From: Pseudomonas koreensis
Lineage (GTDB): Bacteria; Pseudomonadota; Gammaproteobacteria; Pseudomonadales; Pseudomonadaceae
Assembly: GCF_012986595.1 (NCBI RefSeq)
Contig: NZ_JAAQYM010000003.1
Location: 310,001 to 374,000, forward strand
Direction: 5' to 3'
Length of the DNA stretch: 64,000 nucleotides
This document shows, piece after piece, positions 1-7,822 of this stretch. The position numbers were made by a program, and so were the translations under genes. The notes under the pieces are model-generated. The model was not told the origin of the DNA, did no database searches, and saw only the letters and a program-made list of their open reading frames with translations. Position 1 is the stretch's first letter; the number at the start of each line of letters is the position of its first letter.

Positions 1-572
1 CCGCCAACTGCTTTATCGATGCCCTGGCCCAGCACAAGGGCGCGTTCGATGGCGCCGTCGCCAGCTCCGAAGCCACTGCTGCGCGCCTCAAGGGCCACGG
101 CATCCCGGTGTATGAGCTGAACACCGTCAGCGACCTGGAGTTCTACGTCGACGGCGCCGACGAAAGCGACGCGCACCTGAACCTGATCAAGGGCGGCGGC
201 GCGGCCCTGACCCGCGAGAAGATCGTCGCGGCCGTGGCCAAGACCTTCATCTGCATCGCCGACGCCAGCAAACTGGTGCCGGTGCTGGGCGAATTCCCGC
301 TGCCAGTCGAAGTGATCCCGATGGCCCGCAGCCACGTCGCCCGTCAACTGGTGAAACTGGGCGGCGACCCGGTGTACCGCGAAGGCGTGCTGACCGACAA
401 CGGCAACATCATCCTCGACGTGCACAACCTGCAGATCACCAACCCGGTGGAGCTGGAAGCGCAGATCAACGCGATCGTCGGCGTGGTCACCAACGGCCTG
501 TTCGCGGCGCGTCCGGCGGACCTGTTGCTGCTGGGCACCGCTGAAGGTGTGAAGACCCTGAAGGCTGAGTAA
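1..572 (+). CDS. rpiA: Ribose-5-phosphate isomerase A, 5' truncated by window edge
   Basis: Interconverts ribose-5-phosphate and ribulose-5-phosphate in the cytosolic pentose phosphate pathway. The reading frame is open from base 3 to the stop at 570-572, so the N-terminus (including the phosphate-binding loop) lies outside the window. Visible RpiA signatures are YVDGADE, which carries the catalytic Asp pair, followed by [13 protein letters not shown] with the catalytic Glu/Lys region, and the C-terminal [20 protein letters not shown]. About 189 residues are visible against a usual 220-225. A REP pair sits just beyond the stop, between this gene and the convergent neighbour. Identification is secure. 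Confidence 0.97.
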   Translation, partial: ANCFIDALAQHKGAFDGAVASSEATAARLKGHGIPVYELNTVSDLEFYVDGADESDAHLNLIKGGGAALTREKIVAAVAKTFICIADASKLVPVLGEFPLPVEVIPMARSHVARQLVKLGGDPVYREGVLTDNGNIILDVHNLQITNPVELEAQINAIVGVVTNGLFAARPADLLLLGTAEGVKTLKAE

Positions 573-610
573 ACCAAGGCTGCCCAAGCTTTATGGGCAT
601 GCGAATAAAC

Positions 611-702
611 CTGTGGGAGCTGGCTTGCCAGCGATGAGGCCGTCAGATTCAACAACAATGTTGACTGATAGACCGCCATCGCTGGCAAGCCAGCTCCCAC
701 AG
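611..702. repeat. REP doublet, family D
   Basis: Two inverted copies of a unit beginning gtgggagctggcttgccagc face each other across about 40 bases, between the convergent ends of rpiA and the next gene. It is the only copy of this sequence family in the window. Its position suggests a transcription-end or mRNA-stability role. That role is inference. Confidence 0.9.
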
Positions 703-720
703 TGTTTTTTGGAGTGTCAG

Positions 721-1638
721 TCAGGGCTGTGCAGGTTTCTTGAAGACGTAAAACAAGTTCGGCTCACTCACCAGATACAACGTCCCGTCATCATCCATCG
801 CAATGCCTTCAGCCTGCGGCACGCTCTTCTGCAAGCCTTGGCGGCCCTTGTTCAGCGACAAGGTGCTCAGCGGCCTGCCATCCACGTCCAGCTCCAGAAT
901 CAGCCCCGACTCATCGGACAGCGCCAGCAGATGGCCGCTGCGCTCGTCGTATTGCAGGCTCGACAGGTCGCGCACGAACATCCCGGCATCACGCTTGGGG
1001 TTGTTGATCACGTGTACCGCGTAGGATTTTTCCGGATTGAAGTGCGGGAAACCGTGCACTTCGTAAATCAGCATCGGGTCACGTTCCTTGGCCACGAACA
1101 GGCGCTTGCCCACCGAGTCGTACGCCAGGCCTTCGAACCCTTTGTTGCCGCTCATGTGTACGCCGAGGGTCATCTGTTCGGCGTCCGCCGCATCGAGGAA
1201 CGTGGTGTCCTGCTCAAGATGAACCTTGATCAGCCGTTGCTGACGCTCGTCGGTGATCACATAAGTGTCGGCACTGATGAACTCCACCGCCTCCGCATCA
1301 CCGAAGCCGATCAGCGCGATGCGCCGCAGGATCTTGCCTTCGAGCGACAATTCGACCAGTTCAGCATGCTTGTTGGTCACGGTGAACAGGCTGTTGCGCA
1401 CCGGATCGTAGGTCAGCGCCGAGACATCGTCGTTCAGGCCGTCGATGACCCTGGCTTCGACCTCGACCCGGTACTGATCAAGGCCGATGGCCTGACTGCT
1501 CAACGGCTGCCACAGGCTGTGCAGGTTGAACCAGGCACGCTCGAACAGGCGCAGATATTGGCCGATCGCGATCAACACGATCAGGACTATCACTGACAAG
1601 ATGACAATCAGGGGCTTGGGACGGGCAAATCGACGCAT
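721..1638 (-). CDS. SdiA-regulated domain protein, membrane anchored (copy 1)
   Basis: About 305 residues. A basic start (MRRFARPKP) leads into one hydrophobic segment at about residues 10-27, then a large presumably periplasmic domain built of beta-propeller-like repeats (LSALTYDP / SLFTVTNK / ITDERQQRL / LLALSDES). The C-terminal AEGIAMDDDGTLYLVSEPNLFYVF is typical of the SdiA-regulated family (YjiK-like), whose biochemical function is not established. An in-frame GTG at 1722 would add 28 residues, but the added stretch is not family-like and overlaps a REP, so the ATG at 1638 is preferred. The next gene upstream is a diverged paralogue on the same strand. Confidence 0.85.
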   Translation of the reverse strand: MRRFARPKPLIVILSVIVLIVLIAIGQYLRLFERAWFNLHSLWQPLSSQAIGLDQYRVEVEARVIDGLNDDVSALTYDPVRNSLFTVTNKHAELVELSLEGKILRRIALIGFGDAEAVEFISADTYVITDERQQRLIKVHLEQDTTFLDAADAEQMTLGVHMSGNKGFEGLAYDSVGKRLFVAKERDPMLIYEVHGFPHFNPEKSYAVHVINNPKRDAGMFVRDLSSLQYDERSGHLLALSDESGLILELDVDGRPLSTLSLNKGRQGLQKSVPQAEGIAMDDDGTLYLVSEPNLFYVFKKPAQP

Positions 1639-1733
1639 TCGGGCAGGCTCGGGATCAAAACAGGCGGATGAAATATCACGCCTGTCTGAACTGAAGCTTA
1701 ATGGCCACTTGCCCTTGGCCACAACAGAACCGT

Positions 1734-1812
1734 GTAGGAGCTGCCTCAGGCTGCGATCTTTTGACGTTGCTTCTAAAAAACAAAATCAAAAGATCGCAGC
1801 CTGAGGCAGCTC
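1734..1812. repeat. REP doublet, family B
   Basis: Inverted pair built on taggagctgcctcaggctgc followed by gatcttttg, arms about 30 bases with about 20 between. It separates the two tandem SdiA-regulated paralogues and overlaps the extended GTG start of copy 1, which argues against that start. Confidence 0.9.
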
Positions 1813-1837
1813 TTGCATGAGGACCGGTGAAAGGCTT

Positions 1838-2761
1838 TTATTTCTGCTTTTCGAAACGGTAGAACAGGTTCGGCTCGCTGACCATGTACAGCGTACCGGC
1901 GTCGTCCATGGTCACGCCTTCGGCGCGGGGAATGGTGTTCTTCAGACCGTTGAAGCCGCCGAGCAGGGTCATGAAGCTGACCTGATCACCCTTCTCGTCC
2001 AGCTCCAGCAGCAGGTGCGAGTCGGCGGACAGCACCAGGGTGTGGCCGGTGCGCGGGTCGATGGCCAGCGCCGAGAGGTTGCGGATATCCAGTTCATTGC
2101 TGGCCAGCTTCTGCTTGTCGCCTTTGAGGAGCTGACTGCCGTCGCTTTTCCAGGTGAACAGCGCCGGCGGGCGCTCTTCGCCCAGCAACAGTTGCTGGTT
2201 GCGTGGATCCCAGGTGATCGCTTCGAACGCCTTGTTCTGGTTTTTCGACGGGCCGAGGTCGTATTTCGGGAAGTCGGCGATATTCAGCTCGCGGGTGTTG
2301 GCATCGACCTTGACGATGGTCAGCAGGTGTTCGCGCTCGTCGACGATCGCCATCAGGCCGTTTTCCATCACGGTCACGCCTTCCGGGTTGATCCAGCCTA
2401 CCAACGGCATTTTGCGCAGCACATCACCCTGCAGGGTCAGTTCGACCAGGAACGGGTTCTTGCCCATCACCGAAAACAGGGTTTTGGTTTGTGGGTTGTA
2501 GGACAGGTCCGACGCCTCGTCCTTTTCCATGCCCGGCAGCAGTTTGCCGTCGATCACCGCCCGATAGTCCGGTAACCAGATACTCGCCTTCTGCTCGGCC
2601 TGGCTCTCGAAACGCTCGCGCACCCACAGCAGGCCACGGTCGTCCCAATGCATGGCGAACGCCAGGCCATAAGCGACGGCGAGCACCAGCAACAGCCAGA
2701 CATACCAGCGCAGGGCGAAACGTGAGCGACGAGGAGGATTGAGCTGAGTTTGAGCTGACAT
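1838..2761 (-). CDS. SdiA-regulated domain protein, membrane anchored (copy 2)
   Basis: 307 residues with a short basic N-terminus (PPRRSRFALR), one transmembrane segment at about residues 17-36, then an extracytoplasmic propeller-like domain. It aligns along its length with the downstream gene: DASDLSYNPQTKTLFSVMGKNP matches SALTYDPVRNSLFTVTNKH, and both end with a near-identical TLY-VSEPNLFY motif. The pair therefore looks like an old tandem duplication. Function is unknown. Related domains are described as SdiA-regulated, but no SdiA homologue is visible in this window. The start is the first ATG ahead of the membrane segment, and no strong ribosome-binding site is seen. Confidence 0.86.
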   Translation of the reverse strand: MSAQTQLNPPRRSRFALRWYVWLLLVLAVAYGLAFAMHWDDRGLLWVRERFESQAEQKASIWLPDYRAVIDGKLLPGMEKDEASDLSYNPQTKTLFSVMGKNPFLVELTLQGDVLRKMPLVGWINPEGVTVMENGLMAIVDEREHLLTIVKVDANTRELNIADFPKYDLGPSKNQNKAFEAITWDPRNQQLLLGEERPPALFTWKSDGSQLLKGDKQKLASNELDIRNLSALAIDPRTGHTLVLSADSHLLLELDEKGDQVSFMTLLGGFNGLKNTIPRAEGVTMDDAGTLYMVSEPNLFYRFEKQK

Positions 2762-2929
2762 CAGGGACGCGTTCCGAAAATTCAGGCTATGGGTAATAGC
2801 ATAAAGAGGCCGGCTCAGACGCCAGAATGAGAGGAATTATCCGGACAGAATGTGAAAAAAACGGCAAATGGCGGGATTGTCGTGCGGCTTTGCGAGCCGC
2901 GACACAGAGCCAATGTAGGAGCGGGCACT

Positions 2930-3037
2930 TGTGGCGAGGGAGCTTGCTCCCGCCGGGGCGCGAAGCGACCCTGCTTTTCACTTCAAAAAGCAGGGGCCTG
3001 CTGCGCAGTCCAGCGGGAGCAAGCTCCCTCGCCACAG
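2930..3037. repeat. REP doublet, family A
   Basis: Inverted pair of units starting gtggcgagggagcttgctcc. Each unit consists of a conserved hairpin (gggagc-tt-gctccc) followed by a second, sequence-variable hairpin. It lies downstream of the fumarylacetoacetate-hydrolase-family gene and upstream of the SdiA-regulated pair. Confidence 0.92.
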
Positions 3038-3061
3038 TTGCTGTGTATCGGATGCGTTCGG

Positions 3062-3727
3062 TCAGCGCACGCTGCTGGTGAAGCGGCTCGCGCCAACCAG
3101 CTCCAGCACGATGTCGTCGCCGACATTCAGCGGGCCGACGCCCACCGGGGTGCCGGTGAGGATCACGTCGCCGGCCTGCAGCGAGAAGCAGCCGGCCATG
3201 TGCTGGATCATCGGCACGATCGGGTTGAGCATCGCGCTGCTGTTGCCGTCCTGACGCACCTCACCGTTGATGGTCAGGCGAATACCGATGTCGGTCAGGT
3301 CAGCGAAGGTGCTGCCGACCACGAACGGGGCAATCACCGCCGCGCCATCGAACGATTTGGCGATTTCCCACGGCAGGCCCTTGGACTTGAGCTCGGCCTG
3401 CTTGTCGCGCAGGGTCAGGTCCAGCGCCGGGGCGAAACCGGAGATCGCGTCCAGCACTTCTTCGCGGCTCGGCTTGGTCGACAACGGTTTGCCGATCAAC
3501 ACGGCGATTTCCGCTTCGTAGTGCACCGAACCGCGCTCGGTCGGAATGCTGAACCCGCCTTCCAGCGGCACCACACAACTGCCCGGCTTGATGAACAGCA
3601 ACGGTTCGGTCGGAACCGGGTTGTCCAGTTCCTTGGCGTGTTCGGCGTAGTTACGCCCGATGCACACCACTTTCCCGATCGGGAAGTGAATGCGTGTGCC
3701 GTCGACATACTGGTGCTGATAGCTCAT
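3062..3727 (-). CDS. Fumarylacetoacetate hydrolase family protein (YcgM-like acylpyruvase)
   Basis: 221 residues, the usual size of single-domain FAH-family enzymes. Members hydrolyse or decarboxylate acylpyruvates and oxaloacetate using a divalent metal. Visible hallmarks are CIGRNYAEHAKE near residues 22-33, the metal-binding H69-Y-E71-A-E73 motif, D103 (third metal ligand region), a central KSFDGAA stretch and the C-terminal TGTPVGVGPL. It lies about 40 bases downstream of the D-2-hydroxyglutarate dehydrogenase gene on the same strand, so the two are probably co-transcribed. That suggests a shared 2-oxoacid clean-up role. The exact substrate cannot be read from the sequence. Confidence 0.88.
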   Translation of the reverse strand: MSYQHQYVDGTRIHFPIGKVVCIGRNYAEHAKELDNPVPTEPLLFIKPGSCVVPLEGGFSIPTERGSVHYEAEIAVLIGKPLSTKPSREEVLDAISGFAPALDLTLRDKQAELKSKGLPWEIAKSFDGAAVIAPFVVGSTFADLTDIGIRLTINGEVRQDGNSSAMLNPIVPMIQHMAGCFSLQAGDVILTGTPVGVGPLNVGDDIVLELVGASRFTSSVR

Positions 3728-3766
3728 TTACCGACTCCTGCCTTCATTGATTCAAGGGATTGCCAA

Positions 3767-5161
3767 TCAAACCGCGAAGATCTTGCCCGGGTTCATGATG
3801 CCGTTCGGATCGAACACCGCCTTGACCGCTTTCATGTACTCGATTTCGACCGGCGAACGGCTGTACGTCAAGTAGTCGCGCTTGGTCATACCCACACCGT
3901 GTTCAGCGGAAATCGAGCCGTTGTACTTCTCGACGGTTTCGAACACCCACTTGTTGACGGTCGCGCACTTGGCGAAGAACTCGTCCTTGCTCAGGTTATC
4001 CGGCTTGAGGATGTTCAGGTGCAGGTTGCCGTCGCCAATGTGGCCGAACCAGACAATTTCGAAATCCGGATAGTGTTCGCCGACGATCGCATCGATTTCC
4101 TGCAGGAAGGCCGGCACTTTCGACACGGTGACCGAGATGTCGTTCTTGTACGGCGTCCAGTGCGAGATGGTTTCGGAGATGTATTCGCGCAGCTTCCACA
4201 GGTTCTGCAACTGGGTTTCGCTCTGGCTCATCACGCCGTCCAGTACCCAGCCCTGCTCGACGCAGTGCTCGAAAGTTTCCAGCGCGGTGTTGGCCACTTC
4301 TTCGCTGGAGGCTTCGAATTCCAGCAACGCGTAGAACGGGCACTCGGTCTCGAACGGCGCCGACACATCGCCACGGCCCAGCACTTTGGCCAGAGCCTTG
4401 TCGGAGAAGAATTCGAACGCGGTCAGGTCGAGCTTGCCTTGAAATGCGTGCAGCACCGGCATGATCGAGTCGAAGTCGGCGGTGCCGAGGACCATGGCGG
4501 TGAGGTTTTTCGGCGCGCGATCCAGGCGCATGGTCGCCTCGACCACAAAGCCGAGGGTGCCTTCGGCGCCGATGAACAGCTGGCGCAGGTCGTAACCAGT
4601 GGCGTTCTTGATCAGGTCCTTGTTCAGCTCCAGCACCTCGCCCTTGCCGGTTACCACTTTCAGGCCGGCGACCCAGTTGCGGGTCATGCCGTAGCGAATC
4701 ACCTTGATCCCGCCGGCATTGGTGCCGATATTGCCGCCAATCTGACTGGAACCGGCCGAAGCGAAGTCCACCGGGTAATACAGGCCGTTTTCTTCGGCGA
4801 CATTCTGCAAGTGCTCAGTGACCACGCCCGGCTGACACACGGCGGTACGGTCGGTGAGGTTCACGTCGAGAATCTGGTTCATGTAGTCGAACGACACCAC
4901 CACCTCGCCATTCGCGGCCACGGCGGCGGCGGAAAGCCCGGTGCGTCCGCCCGACGGCACCAGCGCCACTTTGTGGACATTGGCCCAGCGGACAACAGCC
5001 TGCACCTGCTCGATGGTCTTGGGAAACACGATGGCGCTCGGCGCGGGGGCGAAGTGCTTGGTCCAATCCTTGCCGTACGTATTCAGGGAGTCGGCGTCGG
5101 TCAGGACCTTGCCAGGCTCGACCAGGGTCTTCAGTTCATCAATCAGGGCAGGATTGGTCAT
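3767..5161 (-). CDS. D-2-hydroxyglutarate dehydrogenase (FAD-binding oxidase)
   Basis: 464 residues from this ATG. FAD-linked oxidase with an N-terminal PCMH-type FAD domain (VPSGGRTGLSAAA, SAGSSQIGGNIGTNAGG) and a C-terminal FAD-oxidase domain with FGHIGDGNLHLN and SAEHGVG, as in D-2-HGDH and D-lactate/glycolate oxidases. It is divergent from serA. In characterised Pseudomonas the enzyme re-oxidises the D-2-hydroxyglutarate made by SerA and passes electrons to electron-transfer flavoprotein. Alternative upstream ATGs at 5185 and 5191 would add 8-10 residues, and an AGG lies six bases before the 5185 ATG, so the start is uncertain by a few codons. The family call is very secure, and the specific substrate rests on the pairing with serA. 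Confidence 0.9.
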   Translation of the reverse strand: MTNPALIDELKTLVEPGKVLTDADSLNTYGKDWTKHFAPAPSAIVFPKTIEQVQAVVRWANVHKVALVPSGGRTGLSAAAVAANGEVVVSFDYMNQILDVNLTDRTAVCQPGVVTEHLQNVAEENGLYYPVDFASAGSSQIGGNIGTNAGGIKVIRYGMTRNWVAGLKVVTGKGEVLELNKDLIKNATGYDLRQLFIGAEGTLGFVVEATMRLDRAPKNLTAMVLGTADFDSIMPVLHAFQGKLDLTAFEFFSDKALAKVLGRGDVSAPFETECPFYALLEFEASSEEVANTALETFEHCVEQGWVLDGVMSQSETQLQNLWKLREYISETISHWTPYKNDISVTVSKVPAFLQEIDAIVGEHYPDFEIVWFGHIGDGNLHLNILKPDNLSKDEFFAKCATVNKWVFETVEKYNGSISAEHGVGMTKRDYLTYSRSPVEIEYMKAVKAVFDPNGIMNPGKIFAV

Positions 5162-5229
5162 CGACAGAACTCTCGAACAATTCATGGTCATCCTGAAGAC
5201 GCTTCACGTCGCAGGAATGAGTGTTTCGC

Positions 5230-5257
5230 GGGGTGGCTATGCTAGCATACCGACCCC
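5230..5257. promoter_or_regulatory. 28-bp near-perfect palindrome in the D2HGDH/serA divergent region
   Basis: A perfect 12-base core (tatgctagcata, 5238-5249) extends to 28 bases with ggggt/acccc ends and only two mismatched pairs. It lies 68 bases upstream of the D-2-HGDH start and about 110 bases upstream of the serA ATG, a sensible place for a shared operator. The binding protein is unknown. It could instead form a hairpin in a leader RNA. Confidence 0.55.
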
Positions 5258-5367
5258 GCAGGCCAGTGCCCAAGGCCAGTTCTGCGGTGACGGCTTTCTT
5301 GCCGTGCGGGTCAGCTCCAGGCTGCTCCCCTCCCTGCCATTTTTCTCCGGGATACAGGTTTACGCAG

Positions 5368-6597
5368 ATGAGCAAGACTTCTCTCGATAAGAGCAAGATC
5401 AAGTTCCTTCTTCTCGAAGGCGTCCACCAATCGGCTGTCGACGTCCTCAAGGCGGCGGGCTACACCAGCATCGAATACCTGACAGGCTCCTTGCCGGAAG
5501 CCGAGCTCAAGGAAAAGATCGCTGACGCTCACTTCATCGGCATTCGTTCGCGCACCCAACTGACCGAAGAGATCTTCGATCACGCGAAGAAGCTGGTGGC
5601 GGTCGGCTGTTTCTGCATCGGCACCAACCAGGTTGACCTGAGTGCTGCCCGCGAGCGCGGTATCGCCGTGTTCAACGCGCCGTACTCCAACACCCGTTCC
5701 GTAGCGGAACTGGTGCTGGCCGAAGCCATCCTGCTGCTGCGCGGCATCCCTGAGAAAAACGCTTCCTGCCACCGTGGCGGCTGGATCAAATCCGCAGCCA
5801 ACTCCTTCGAGATCCGTGGCAAGAAACTGGGCATCGTCGGCTACGGCTCGATCGGTACGCAGCTGTCGGTTCTGGCTGAAGGCCTGGGCATGCAGGTGTT
5901 CTTCTATGACACCGTGACCAAGCTGCCGCTGGGCAACGCCACTCAGGTCGGCAACCTGCACGAGCTGCTGGGCATGTCCGACATCGTCACCCTGCACGTT
6001 CCGGAAACCGCTGCGACCCAGTGGATGATCGGCGAGAAGGAAATCCGCGCCATCAAGAAGGGCGGCATCCTGATCAACGCCGCGCGCGGCACCGTGGTCG
6101 AGCTGGACGCCCTGGCGGACGCGATCAAGGACAAGCACCTGATCGGCGCAGCCATCGACGTATTCCCGGTGGAGCCACGCTCCAACGAGGAAGAGTTCGA
6201 AAGCCCGCTGCGTGGCCTGGACAACGTGATCCTGACCCCGCACATCGGTGGTTCGACCGCCGAAGCGCAAGCCAACATCGGTCTGGAAGTGGCGGAAAAA
6301 CTGGTCAAGTACAGCGACAACGGCACGTCCGTTTCGTCGGTGAACTTCCCGGAAGTGGCCCTGCCGGCTCACCCTGGCAAGCACCGCCTGCTGCACATCC
6401 ACGAGAACATCCCGGGTGTGATGAGCGAGATCAACAAGGTCTTCGCCGAAAACGGCATCAACATCTCCGGTCAGTTCCTGCAGACCAACGAGAAGGTTGG
6501 CTACGTGGTGATCGACGTCGACGCCGAGTACTCGGAGCTGGCACAAGAGAAGCTGCAACACGTCAACGGCACCATCCGTAGCCGCGTGCTGTTCTGA
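5368..6597 (+). CDS. serA: D-3-phosphoglycerate dehydrogenase
   Basis: 409 residues. First step of serine synthesis: oxidises 3-phosphoglycerate with NAD. SerA can also reduce 2-oxoglutarate to D-2-hydroxyglutarate. The nucleotide-binding loop is VGYGSIG (157-163), and the catalytic residues R240, E269 and H292 fall at the E. coli positions. A C-terminal ACT domain (about 335-409) ends NGTIRSRVLF and is expected to mediate serine feedback. The ATG at 5368 gives the canonical MSKTSLDK start. The frame stays open further upstream, but that part is not SerA-like and overlaps the palindromic control region. The product functions with the divergent D-2-HGDH. Confidence 0.97.
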   Translation: MSKTSLDKSKIKFLLLEGVHQSAVDVLKAAGYTSIEYLTGSLPEAELKEKIADAHFIGIRSRTQLTEEIFDHAKKLVAVGCFCIGTNQVDLSAARERGIAVFNAPYSNTRSVAELVLAEAILLLRGIPEKNASCHRGGWIKSAANSFEIRGKKLGIVGYGSIGTQLSVLAEGLGMQVFFYDTVTKLPLGNATQVGNLHELLGMSDIVTLHVPETAATQWMIGEKEIRAIKKGGILINAARGTVVELDALADAIKDKHLIGAAIDVFPVEPRSNEEEFESPLRGLDNVILTPHIGGSTAEAQANIGLEVAEKLVKYSDNGTSVSSVNFPEVALPAHPGKHRLLHIHENIPGVMSEINKVFAENGINISGQFLQTNEKVGYVVIDVDAEYSELAQEKLQHVNGTIRSRVLF

Positions 6598-6613
6598 TCG
6601 AACGCTGAGCGAC

Positions 6614-6644
6614 AAAAAAAGGGAGCCTTCGGGCTCCCTTTTTC
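6614..6644. terminator. Bidirectional Rho-independent terminator
   Basis: Stem gggagcc/ggctccc with a ttcg loop, flanked by runs of A on the left and T on the right. It lies between the convergent stops of serA and the DUF4399 gene and can serve both. Confidence 0.92.
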
Positions 6645-6659
6645 ATGCACGACGAACAA

Positions 6660-7085
6660 TCATTCGACGTTGACGGTGATTTTCTTCGAGACGATCGGCG
6701 GCTCGAACGGCATGTGGCCGCTGTCGCCCAGTTCCAGCTGCAGGGTGTGCTTGCCCGGTGCCAGTTTGATCGTGGCCTCGGTCTGCGCCTTGCCGAAGTG
6801 CATGTGGTTCGCGTCATTCGGAATCGGTGCGCCCGCCGCCGGCAGCTTGTCGACGTCGATCAGCAGGTGGTGGTGACCGGTGTTTTTGGTGACATCACCG
6901 GCCGGGGCCAGCGCGATGTCCTTGACGCCGAACTTGACCTTGAACTCCTGAGACACCGTGGCTCCGTCCTCGGGAGAAACGATGAACACTTCAGCGCCTT
7001 TCGGGGCCGGGGTCGCTGCACTGGCCAGCACTGAAACACCCATCAACAGGCCAGCCAAGGCTGCTCGTGACATAAACGTTTTCAT
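6660..7085 (-). CDS. DUF4399 periplasmic protein
   Basis: 141 residues with a clear signal peptide (MKTFMSRAALAGLLMGVSV...ASA, cleavage near residue 24). The mature part shows the DUF4399 hallmarks: FIVSPEDGATV at the start, a His cluster GHHHLLID near residue 70, NHMHFGKAQTE, and LAPGKHTLQLELGDSGHMPF. The grouped His residues could bind metal, but that is inference. The function of the family is not established. It is transcribed divergently from the small binding protein, and the 135-base gap between them holds two perfect inverted repeats. Confidence 0.88.
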   Translation of the reverse strand: MKTFMSRAALAGLLMGVSVLASAATPAPKGAEVFIVSPEDGATVSQEFKVKFGVKDIALAPAGDVTKNTGHHHLLIDVDKLPAAGAPIPNDANHMHFGKAQTEATIKLAPGKHTLQLELGDSGHMPFEPPIVSKKITVNVE

Positions 7086-7117
7086 TCTCTTCTCCAGTTT
7101 TTCCGTAAAATCCGCAC

Positions 7118-7138
7118 GGTCATGACAACTTCATGACC
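7118..7138. promoter_or_regulatory. Perfect inverted repeat, candidate operator 1
   Basis: Arms ggtcatga and tcatgacc (8 bases each) flank a 5-base centre. It lies 32 bases upstream of the DUF4399 start codon in the divergent region. The binding protein is unknown. Confidence 0.55.
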
Positions 7139-7142
7139 ATTC

Positions 7143-7164
7143 GTTGTCGAAGGCACTCGACAAC
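7143..7164. promoter_or_regulatory. Perfect inverted repeat, candidate operator 2
   Basis: Arms gttgtcga and tcgacaac (8 bases each) flank a 6-base centre. It is only four bases from the first inverted repeat and unrelated to it in sequence. It lies 56 bases upstream of the start of the binding-protein gene. The binding protein is unknown. Confidence 0.55.
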
Positions 7165-7220
7165 CATAGCAAAGCGAGCCTGAATCAGAGCATCGCGATA
7201 ATGATTTCAAAGGAGTGACC

Positions 7221-7787
7221 ATGCGTTTTCTGCCTGGCCTGATCTGCCTGCTACCCCTTCTGAGCCCTCTGGCTCACGCCGAACTGATTGATGACGTCAA
7301 CGACCGTGGCGAGTTGCGCATAGCCCTTGAGGCTAATACACCGCCCTTCAATTTCAAGGACGGCGACACGCTCACGGGGTTCGAGGTCGAGCTGGGGCAA
7401 CTGCTGGCCAACGAGCTGGATGTGCGCGCCGACTTCATCGTCACTGACGAAGCCGACCTGCTCCAGGGCGTTGAAAGCGGCAAGTACGACGTTGCGCTCA
7501 ATCACATAGCAATGACACCTGAACTCAAGGATCGTTTCGATTTCAGCGAGTCTTACGGCAAGGTCGACTCGCAGCTATGGGCGAAGAAGGATGAGCAGCC
7601 ACGGCCGATGGTGCTGGTACAGGCACTGACCGAGGAAAAGCCGAAGGCGACCCCGGTGGAGTTGGCGATTCCGTTTCAGAAGGGCAACCCGGCGTTTCAG
7701 GCCAGCCTTGCAGGTGCGATGCAGCGGATCAAGGCGGATGGGCGATTGGCGGCGTTGTCCGAGAAGTGGTTCACCGAGCCCAAATGA
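7221..7787 (+). CDS. Short periplasmic substrate-binding protein (SBP_bac_3 family)
   Basis: 188 residues with a signal peptide (MRFLPGLICLLPLLSPLAHA). The first lobe of an amino-acid-type ABC binding protein is clear: LRIALEANTPPFNFKD, LTGFEVELGQLLANEL, VESGKYDVALNHIAMTPELKDRFDFSESYG. Family members are usually about 250 residues. Here roughly 50 residues of the second lobe are missing, and the chain goes quickly to the C-terminal helix (MQRIKADGRLAALSEKWF). No permease or ATPase gene is adjacent. The start is fixed by AGGAG five bases before the ATG. It may be a binding-only or sensory protein. Function is not assignable. Confidence 0.85.
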   Translation: MRFLPGLICLLPLLSPLAHAELIDDVNDRGELRIALEANTPPFNFKDGDTLTGFEVELGQLLANELDVRADFIVTDEADLLQGVESGKYDVALNHIAMTPELKDRFDFSESYGKVDSQLWAKKDEQPRPMVLVQALTEEKPKATPVELAIPFQKGNPAFQASLAGAMQRIKADGRLAALSEKWFTEPK

Positions 7788-7822
7788 ACACACAAACCCT
7801 GTAGGAGGTCTACGGTGGGCTT

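Noticed and set aside
1639..1722. N-terminal extension of the first SdiA-regulated gene from a GTG
   Set aside because: The extension is not family-like and lies next to a REP. The downstream ATG gives the normal basic tail plus membrane anchor.
2852..5245. 797-residue plus-strand reading frame opposite the FAH and D-2-HGDH genes
   Set aside because: It is antisense to two clearly recognisable enzymes, is His/Arg/Val-rich as mirror frames in GC-rich DNA are, and shows no domain.
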